Made by a program: the position numbers and the translations under genes. DNA of 64,000 bases from Thermosulfurimonas marina (lineage in GTDB: Bacteria > Desulfobacterota > Thermodesulfobacteria > Thermodesulfobacteriales > Thermodesulfobacteriaceae): the NCBI RefSeq assembly GCF_012317585.1, contig NZ_CP042909.1:1302001-1366000 (forward strand). The letters are read 5' to 3'. The notes beneath the pieces were generated by a model. It saw only the letters and a list, made by a program, of their open reading frames with translations. It had not been told where the DNA came from and made no database searches. Shown in pieces: positions 58,642 to 64,000 of the stretch. Numbering within the stretch: the first letter of the stretch is position 1; every line of letters begins with the position of its first letter.

Positions 58642-61192
58642 GATCCGTATTTATGACCTGGCCAAAGAACTGGACCTCGGTCCCAAGGAACTGGCCGAAA
58701 AGGTAAAGGCCATGGGGATCGAGATCAAATCGCATTCCTCCACCATCTCTGAGGAGGAAGCGGAACGGGTGCGCCAGTCCCTGGCTCAGGAAAGGCCGAC
58801 GGAGGAAACTTCTGCGGAAAAGGGGCCCTCCGAGGAACCCCAGGCGGTAATTTTCCGGCGCCGGGAGGAAAAAGAGGCCCGTCCCAAACGCATCAAGCTC
58901 AAGATCCGGCGTCCTAAACCGGAAAAGGAGACCGAGGAGAAGCCGGAGGAGGCTAAGCCTCTGGAGGAAGGGCCTCCCAAGGCGGAGGTCCCGCCGGAGG
59001 CTCCCTCTGCGGAGACTCCCACCGAAGAGAAGCCGGAGGAGGCCCTGGAACTCAAGGCCCGGATCATCACCCGGGTAGACACCGAGGCTATTTCTCCCAA
59101 GCCCAAAAAACGGGTGGTCAAAGATTTCAAACCCCGGCGGGCGGCTCCGGCTCCTCCGCCTCCTCCAGAACCCAAAGAGGAAAAGAAGGTCGCCAAAAAG
59201 AAGAAGGAACGCCCGGAGACCGAGGAAAAGCCCAAGAAGGGCAAGAAGAAGGTGGCCGCCGGGCCCAAGAGCGAGCGGGAGGAGATCCTCGAGGAACTGG
59301 AGTTGATGGAGGAGCTGGAAAAGGGCCCCGAGGGGCTGGAGATGCTTCCGGAAGGGGAAGAAGAGGCCGAAAAGGTTCCTTCTCGCAAGCCTCAGGCCAA
59401 GGAAAAGGCGCCGGAAAGGCCACCTACCCTTCCTCCCAAGAAGAAAAAGATCAAGATCCATGGGACCATCCAGGTGGGCGAGCTGGCCAAGGAGATGGGG
59501 GTTAAGGCCGCGGACGTCATCCGCAAGTTTATGGAAATGGGGACCATGGTGACCATTAACCAGTCCATCGATGCGGAGACCGCGGCCATCGTGGCCTCAG
59601 AGTTCGGCTACGAGGTAGAAGCGGCCACGGTGGAGGAGGAGGCCCTGCTGGAGTATGTGCCCCCCTCCCCGGAGGAACTCAAGCCCCGGCCGCCCATCGT
59701 GACCGTGATGGGACACGTGGATCACGGAAAGACCACCCTCCTGGACGCCATTCGGCACACCGATGTGGCCGCGCGCGAGGCCGGAGGCATTACCCAGCAT
59801 ATCGGAGCCTACAAGGTGCGCCTTCCCGATGGTCGGGAGATCACCTTCATTGATACCCCGGGGCACGAGGCCTTTACCTCCATGCGGGCCCGGGGGGCTC
59901 AGGTTACCGACCTGGTGATCCTGGTGGTGGCCGCCGACGACGGGGTCATGGATCAGACCCGGGAGGCCATCGACCACGCCCGGGCCGCCGGAGTGCCCAT
60001 CGTGGTGGCCATTAACAAGATCGACAAACCGGACGCCAATCCGGAAAGGGTCAAGAGTGAGCTGGCGGAGCTGGGTCTGGTCCCTGAGGACTGGGGTGGG
60101 GAGACCCTGATGGCGGAGGTCTCGGCCAAGAAACGCCAAGGGATCGAAGACCTTTTGGAGCTGGTGCTGCTTCAGGCGGAGATGCTGGATCTCAAGGCCG
60201 CTCCGGATCGGCCGGCCCGAGGCCGGATCATCGAAAGCCGGCTGGACAAGGGAAAGGGGCCGGTGGCCACGGTCATCGTTCAGGAGGGAACCCTGCGTGA
60301 AGGGGATCCCTTCGTGGCCGGGATGACCTTTGGTCGGGTGCGGGCCATGCTCAACGAGCGGGGCGAGCGCCTCAAGGAGGCCCCTCCGGCCACCCCGGTG
60401 GAGGTCCTAGGCTTTGAGGAGGTGCCTCAGGCCGGAGACGATTTCATCGTCATGCCCGACGAGACCGCCGCCCGGCGGGTGGCCGAATACCGGCAGCGCA
60501 AGGCCCGGGAGGCCGAGGCCGCCCGCGAGGCCCGGCTTTCCCTGGAGAGGGTCTTTGAAAAACTCAAGGAGGGCGAGGTCAAGGAGCTCAAGATCGTGCT
60601 CAAGGCCGATGTGCAGGGGACTCTCGAGGCCCTGCGGGACGCCCTGCAAAAGCTTTCCACCGACGAGGTGCGGGTGAATATCATCCGGGCCGGAATCGGG
60701 GCCATCAGTGAAAGCGACGTCATGCTGGCCGCGGCTTCGGATGCGGTGGTTATCGGCTTTAACGTGCGTCCCACAGGTAAGGCCAAGGAGATTGCCAAAC
60801 AGGAAAAGGTGGATATCCGGTTTTATGACGTAATCTATCAGGCCATCGACGAAGTGAAAAAGGCCCTCTCCGGAATGCTTGAGCCGGAGTATGAGGAGCG
60901 CATCGTGGGGGTGGCCGAGGTGCGGGCCACCTTCCGGGTGCCGCGGGTGGGCACCGTGGCGGGCTGTTACGTGAAGGAGGGCAAGCTGGTGCGCGGAGGG
61001 AGCGTGCGCCTCCTGCGGGAGGGCGTGGTAGTCTATAACGGAAAGATCGTCTCCCTCAAGCGTTTCAAGGAGGACGTTAAAGAAGTGGCCGCGGGCTACG
61101 AGTGCGGCGTGGGCCTGGAGAACTTCCAGGACATCAAAGAAGGGGATGTGATCGAGGCCTTCGAGATGGTGGAGATCCGCCGGGAAGTTTGA
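58634..61192 (+). CDS. infB: Translation initiation factor IF-2
   Basis: The 852-residue protein has an N-terminal IF2-N helical domain, a long low-complexity Glu/Lys/Pro linker (about 50-265), a second IF2-N domain near 276-330, the GTPase domain from about 355 (G-H-V-D-H-G-K-T near 360, D-T-P-G-H-E near 409, N-K-I-D near 461), and domains II to IV to the end. It brings initiator tRNA to the 30S subunit. The linker is compositionally biased and gives long reverse open frames that are not genes. Confidence 0.97.
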   Translation: MSKIRIYDLAKELDLGPKELAEKVKAMGIEIKSHSSTISEEEAERVRQSLAQERPTEETSAEKGPSEEPQAVIFRRREEKEARPKRIKLKIRRPKPEKETEEKPEEAKPLEEGPPKAEVPPEAPSAETPTEEKPEEALELKARIITRVDTEAISPKPKKRVVKDFKPRRAAPAPPPPPEPKEEKKVAKKKKERPETEEKPKKGKKKVAAGPKSEREEILEELELMEELEKGPEGLEMLPEGEEEAEKVPSRKPQAKEKAPERPPTLPPKKKKIKIHGTIQVGELAKEMGVKAADVIRKFMEMGTMVTINQSIDAETAAIVASEFGYEVEAATVEEEALLEYVPPSPEELKPRPPIVTVMGHVDHGKTTLLDAIRHTDVAAREAGGITQHIGAYKVRLPDGREITFIDTPGHEAFTSMRARGAQVTDLVILVVAADDGVMDQTREAIDHARAAGVPIVVAINKIDKPDANPERVKSELAELGLVPEDWGGETLMAEVSAKKRQGIEDLLELVLLQAEMLDLKAAPDRPARGRIIESRLDKGKGPVATVIVQEGTLREGDPFVAGMTFGRVRAMLNERGERLKEAPPATPVEVLGFEEVPQAGDDFIVMPDETAARRVAEYRQRKAREAEAAREARLSLERVFEKLKEGEVKELKIVLKADVQGTLEALRDALQKLSTDEVRVNIIRAGIGAISESDVMLAAASDAVVIGFNVRPTGKAKEIAKQEKVDIRFYDVIYQAIDEVKKALSGMLEPEYEERIVGVAEVRATFRVPRVGTVAGCYVKEGKLVRGGSVRLLREGVVVYNGKIVSLKRFKEDVKEVAAGYECGVGLENFQDIKEGDVIEAFEMVEIRREV

Positions 61193-61193
61193 G

Positions 61194-61484
61194 ATGGTGG
61201 TGGGCATCGCCCGCATGGAGTTTTATCTTCCGGGAAACGGCTCGCTCAAGGGCAAACGTCAGCGGGTAAAGAGTCTTATCCACCGGCTGGAGGCCCGCTT
61301 TAAGAAGCTCTCCGTGGCCGAGGTGGGAGATCAGGACCTCTGGCAGCGGGCGGTGATCGGGGTCTCCACCGTGGCCTCCGATCAAAAGGTGGCCGATCGC
61401 TATCTCAACCAGGTCCTCTCCTTCGTGGAGGACCTGGACGGGATGGAGCTTATTTCGGCGGAGATCGAATTTCTTTCCTTTTGA
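61194..61484 (+). CDS. ylxP: DUF503 family protein (YlxP-like)
   Basis: The 96-residue protein has the DUF503 pattern: V-G-I-A-R-M-E-F-Y-L-P-G-N-G-S-L-K-G-K-R near the start, then V-A-E-V-G-D-Q-D-L-W-Q-R-A near 40. It is encoded between infB and rbfA as in many bacteria and is thought to aid ribosome assembly; biochemical role unknown. It starts 1 bp after the infB stop. Confidence 0.9.
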   Translation: MVVGIARMEFYLPGNGSLKGKRQRVKSLIHRLEARFKKLSVAEVGDQDLWQRAVIGVSTVASDQKVADRYLNQVLSFVEDLDGMELISAEIEFLSF

Positions 61485-61491
61485 GGTTCTC

Positions 61492-61854
61492 ATGCACTAC
61501 CGACATCTCCGGGTGGCGGAACTCATCCGGGAGGCCCTGGCGGTCATCCTTTCCGAGGAGGTGCGCGACCCGGATCTCCAGGGTTTTATCACCGTCTCCG
61601 AGGTGGAGGTCAGCCCGGACCTCCGCCGGGCCCGGGTGTATTATCGGGTCCACGGAGAGGCCGAGGACTGGGCCCGGGCGGAACGGGGCTTTCGCCGGGC
61701 CCGGGGTTACATCCGGTCCCTTCTGGCCGAACACGTCTATCTCAAGTACATTCCGGAACTGGAATTTCACCCGGACCACCGGCCCGAGGAGACCGAAAGG
61801 CTGGAGGAGCTTTTTGAAAGACTCAAGCAGGGAAAAGATTCGGGAAATCTTTGA
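61492..61854 (+). CDS. rbfA: Ribosome-binding factor A
   Basis: The 120-residue protein has R-V-A-E-L-I-R-E-A-L-A near residue 6, a V-R-D-P-D-L-Q-G-F-I-T-V-S-E-V segment near 23, and a KH-like fold with I-P-E-L-E-F-H-P-D near 85. It matures the 16S rRNA 5' end during 30S assembly. It lies 7 bp after ylxP and overlaps the next gene by 41 bp. Confidence 0.93.
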   Translation: MHYRHLRVAELIREALAVILSEEVRDPDLQGFITVSEVEVSPDLRRARVYYRVHGEAEDWARAERGFRRARGYIRSLLAEHVYLKYIPELEFHPDHRPEETERLEELFERLKQGKDSGNL

Positions 61855-62800
61855 AGGGCCCGGGCCCTTCCTCCTGGCCACTCACGTTCAGCCCGATGCC
61901 GACGGCCTGAGTTGTGTGCTGGCGGTGCATCTCTTTTTCAAGGCCCGGGGGGTGGAAAGCTACCCCTTGATAGAAGACGATCCCCCCGAATTTTTGGACT
62001 TTCTTCACGGCTTCGGGGATCTTCTGCGCCCCGAGGCCCTTCCGCGAAGGCCGCAGGAGTGTGTGGCCCTGGTCTTTGACCTTTCCGAGGCCCAGAGGCT
62101 GGGAGGGCTTGCGGAGCTGGTCCTGGCCGCCCGCGAGCGGGTGATCCTGGATCACCATGCGGTAAGCGGCCAGGCTCTTTCCGGCCTTCTACTCCAGGAT
62201 CCCCGGGCCCCGGCCACGGCCTTTCTGGTCTATCAAATCCTGCGGGACCTGGGAGGGCTTCTCCCGGAGGTGGCCGAAAACCTTTATGTAGGGCTTTATA
62301 GCGATACCGGAGGGTTTCGTTTTGAAAATACCCGGGAGGAGGCCTTCCTGGCCGCGGCGGACCTGGTGCGGGCCGGGGCCCGGCCGGCCTGGGTGGGGGA
62401 GAGGCTTCTTGAAAACTACCCTCCGGCCCGCTTTGAGCTCTTGAGCCGGGTGCTCGAAAGGAGGGAGGTCTTTGCCGGAGGGCGGGCCGTGGTCTCCTGG
62501 CTCACCCTCAAGGACTTTGAGGAGGTGGGAGCCCGTCCGGGAGAGGCCGAGGATTTTGCCACCTTCCTGCGGAGCATGCGGGGGGTGAAGGTCTCCGCCC
62601 TGGTGAAGGAGCTTAAGCCCGGGGAGATTGGGGTAAGCCTGCGCAGCCGGGGAGAGGTGGATGTGGCCCGGATTGCGGCCTCCCAGGGCGGAGGGGGACA
62701 CGTGCGGGCCGCGGGCTTTCGCCAGAGGGAAAAAACCCTGCCGGAGGTGCTGGATCTGGTCAGAGGCCTTCTTTCGTCCGTCCTGGAGGTGAGGGCATGA
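61814..62800 (+). CDS. nrnA: DHH/DHHA1 phosphoesterase, bifunctional nanoRNase/pAp phosphatase type
   Basis: The 328-residue protein has the DHH-family motifs: T-H-V-Q-P-D-A-D-G near residue 20 (motif I), D near 82 (V-F-D-L-S), the D-H-H motif I-L-D-H-H-A-V-S-G near 112, and late G-G-G-G-H-V-R-A-A-G-F (DHHA1 nucleotide-binding). It degrades short RNAs and 3'-phosphoadenosine 5'-phosphate. TTG 61814, with GGAGG at 61803-61808, is the most likely start; it overlaps rbfA. Its stop overlaps truB as ATGA. pAp is also the by-product of sulfotransferases, one of which is at 32386. Confidence 0.88.
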   Translation: MKDSSREKIREIFEGPGPFLLATHVQPDADGLSCVLAVHLFFKARGVESYPLIEDDPPEFLDFLHGFGDLLRPEALPRRPQECVALVFDLSEAQRLGGLAELVLAARERVILDHHAVSGQALSGLLLQDPRAPATAFLVYQILRDLGGLLPEVAENLYVGLYSDTGGFRFENTREEAFLAAADLVRAGARPAWVGERLLENYPPARFELLSRVLERREVFAGGRAVVSWLTLKDFEEVGARPGEAEDFATFLRSMRGVKVSALVKELKPGEIGVSLRSRGEVDVARIAASQGGGGHVRAAGFRQREKTLPEVLDLVRGLLSSVLEVRA

Positions 62801-63729
62801 AAGTCGAAGGGGTGCTGGTACTCGACAAACCCAAGGACCTGAGTTCCACCGAGGCCGTGGAGAAGATCAAAAGACTTCTCCGGGTCCGCAAGGCCGGCCA
62901 CGGAGGAACTCTGGATCCCTTTGCCACCGGCGTCCTTCCCATTTGCCTGGGAAGGGCCACCAAAATCGCGCAATTCATCTTGGAGGGCGACAAGGTTTAT
63001 CAGGGGACCTTCGAGCTGGGGATCATCACCGATACCTACGATCTTACGGGAGAGGTGGTGGAAAGGCGTCCGGTGCCGGAGCTTTCCGCCGAAGAGATCC
63101 AGGAGGTCATGCAGGGTTTCGTGGGAGAGATCGAACAGGTCCCCCCACCTTATTCCGCGGCCAAGTATCGGGGCCAGCCCCTTTATCGTTGGGCCCGCAA
63201 GGGGGTCAAGGTGGAAAAGGAGCCCAAGCGGGTGGAGGTCCTGGAGTTTCGGGTGCTCGCGGTGGAGCTTCCCCGGGTGGAATTCGAGGTCTATTGCAGC
63301 AAGGGGACCTATGTGCGTTCCCTGGTGCATGAGGTGGGGCTTCGGCTAGGCTGCGGGGCCACCCTGGTGGCCCTGCGTCGTTTGCGCAAGGGGCCTTTTA
63401 CCCTCGAGGAGGCCCTCACCCTGGAAGAAGTAGAAAGGCTTCAGGCGGAGGGGCGTCTGGAAGAGAAGATCCTTTCGGTAGAGGAGGCCCTTTCTTTTAT
63501 TCCGGCCATTACCGTCTCTCGGGAGATGGCCCGGCGCATCCGGCAGGGACGCCCCTTTTCGGTGAGCGTTCTGGGGAGCCTGGTGCGGCTTCAGAAGGTG
63601 GCGCGGCGACCGCGGGTGCCTTGGCTGCGTATTCTGAGCGAAGACGGGGATCTGGTGGCGGTGACCTACTATCCGGAGCGTTTTTCCGGAGAAGGCTGGG
63701 CGGAAATGTTGCGGGTTTTCGTATCCTGA
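62797..63729 (+). CDS. truB: tRNA pseudouridine-55 synthase
   Basis: The 310-residue protein has L-V-L-D-K-P-K-D-L-S-S-T near residue 7, the catalytic G-H-G-G-T-L-D-P-F-A-T-G-V-L near 37 (Asp in T-L-D-P), G-x-x-T-x-T-Y-D-L near 77, and K-G-T-Y-V-R-S-L near 169, plus a C-terminal PUA-like region. It makes the conserved pseudouridine in the T-loop. It overlaps the nrnA stop and is followed by rpsO after 73 bp. Confidence 0.95.
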   Translation: MKVEGVLVLDKPKDLSSTEAVEKIKRLLRVRKAGHGGTLDPFATGVLPICLGRATKIAQFILEGDKVYQGTFELGIITDTYDLTGEVVERRPVPELSAEEIQEVMQGFVGEIEQVPPPYSAAKYRGQPLYRWARKGVKVEKEPKRVEVLEFRVLAVELPRVEFEVYCSKGTYVRSLVHEVGLRLGCGATLVALRRLRKGPFTLEEALTLEEVERLQAEGRLEEKILSVEEALSFIPAITVSREMARRIRQGRPFSVSVLGSLVRLQKVARRPRVPWLRILSEDGDLVAVTYYPERFSGEGWAEMLRVFVS

Positions 63730-63802
63730 GGTTAGATAAGGGCAAGCTCCGGGGTTGGTCTAGACCGCCCGGGGGCTTAATTCATATTAAGGAGGAGGGA
63801 AG

Positions 63803-64000
63803 ATGCCGCTTGATCCGGAGATCAAGACCGAGATCATCAAGAAGTTTCAGCGTCACGAGAACGACACGGGCTCGCCGGAGGTCCAGATTGCCCTTCTTAC
63901 GGCCCGCATCAAGCAACTCGAGGAGCATTTCAAGGTCCACAAAAAGGACCATCACTCCCGGCGAGGGCTTCTCAAGCTGGTAGGGCAGCGCCGCAAGCTC
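63803..64000 (+). CDS. rpsO: 30S ribosomal protein S15 (3' end outside window)
   Basis: Sixty-six codons from ATG 63803 match S15: [18 protein letters not shown] near residue 12, and [11 protein letters not shown] near 50. The GGAGGAGGGA (63791-63800) is a strong ribosome site. Full S15 has about 89 residues, so roughly 23 are beyond the edge. The gene regularly follows truB. Confidence 0.96.
   Translation, partial: MPLDPEIKTEIIKKFQRHENDTGSPEVQIALLTARIKQLEEHFKVHKKDHHSRRGLLKLVGQRRKL

Noticed and set aside
1-64000. CRISPR arrays, rRNA genes, prophage or integrative elements
   Set aside because: No regularly spaced repeats, rRNA sequence, integrase or phage structural genes were seen; the only mobile DNA is the nested IS256 pair.

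Overview
The window reads as chromosome of a Gram-negative, flagellated, thermophilic, sulfur-metabolising anaerobe, most likely of the Thermodesulfobacteria/Desulfobacterota. The pointers are a branched-polyamine synthase (bpsA), a molybdopterin sulfur-compound reductase operon in B-C-A order, a 12-heme cytochrome, periplasmic superoxide reductase, LptF/LptG and outer-membrane barrels, and dense GC-rich coding with many overlapping genes. The taxon is inferred from gene content, not from a marker-gene search.

Layout. 1-2449: end of an RND pump, a TauE/SafE remnant, an FmdE-like secreted protein, a prenyltransferase-fold protein, and a small CopZ-type Fe-S protein whose frame crosses an in-frame TGA followed by a bSECIS-like hairpin (candidate selenoprotein). 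2424-6256 (minus): sugar-type ABC importer in which the solute-binding protein and first permease are one polypeptide. 6320-14700: sigma-54-type promoter, ttrBCA-like operon whose catalytic subunit has lost its middle, two outer-membrane barrels and a 12-heme cytochrome. 14700-18284 (minus): PhnD-like binding protein, histidine kinase and NtrC-type regulator, a plausible controller of that operon. 18339-21185: radical SAM/SPASM enzyme, a 594-bp gene-poor gap and an A+T-rich sugar-phosphate transferase. 21188-28822: glcD-like oxidase, dnaA, HD hydrolase, ddl, plsC, hisD, bpsA. 28880-30776: two nested IS256-family elements. 30817-33962: superoxide reductase, Fe-S protein, tRNA-Ser, sulfotransferase and SapC. 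33964-49930: GT9-methyltransferase fusion facing flagellin, then fliC-flaG-fliD-fliS on the plus strand converging with flgFGAHIJNKL on the minus strand; FlgK is about twice normal size. 50033-53779: AsmA-like protein and LptG/LptF. 53796-56472: hydantoinase B and HemW. 56498-64000: tRNA-Gly and the classical rimP-nusA-ylxR-infB-ylxP-rbfA-nrnA-truB-rpsO cluster.

How the parts fit. The regulator genes at 14700-18284 and the sigma-54-like promoter at 6405 suggest that an extracytoplasmic (probably sulfur-oxyanion) signal switches on periplasmic respiration; the deletion in the catalytic subunit means this particular reductase is probably dead unless the assembly is wrong. The flagellar block is intact for rod, rings, hook-filament junction and filament, and is bordered by genes suited to modifying surface structures. 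The strongest novelty candidates are the selenocysteine CopZ-like protein, the binding-protein/permease fusion, the deleted ttrA-like gene with its three-part regulator, and the giant repeat-containing FlgK.
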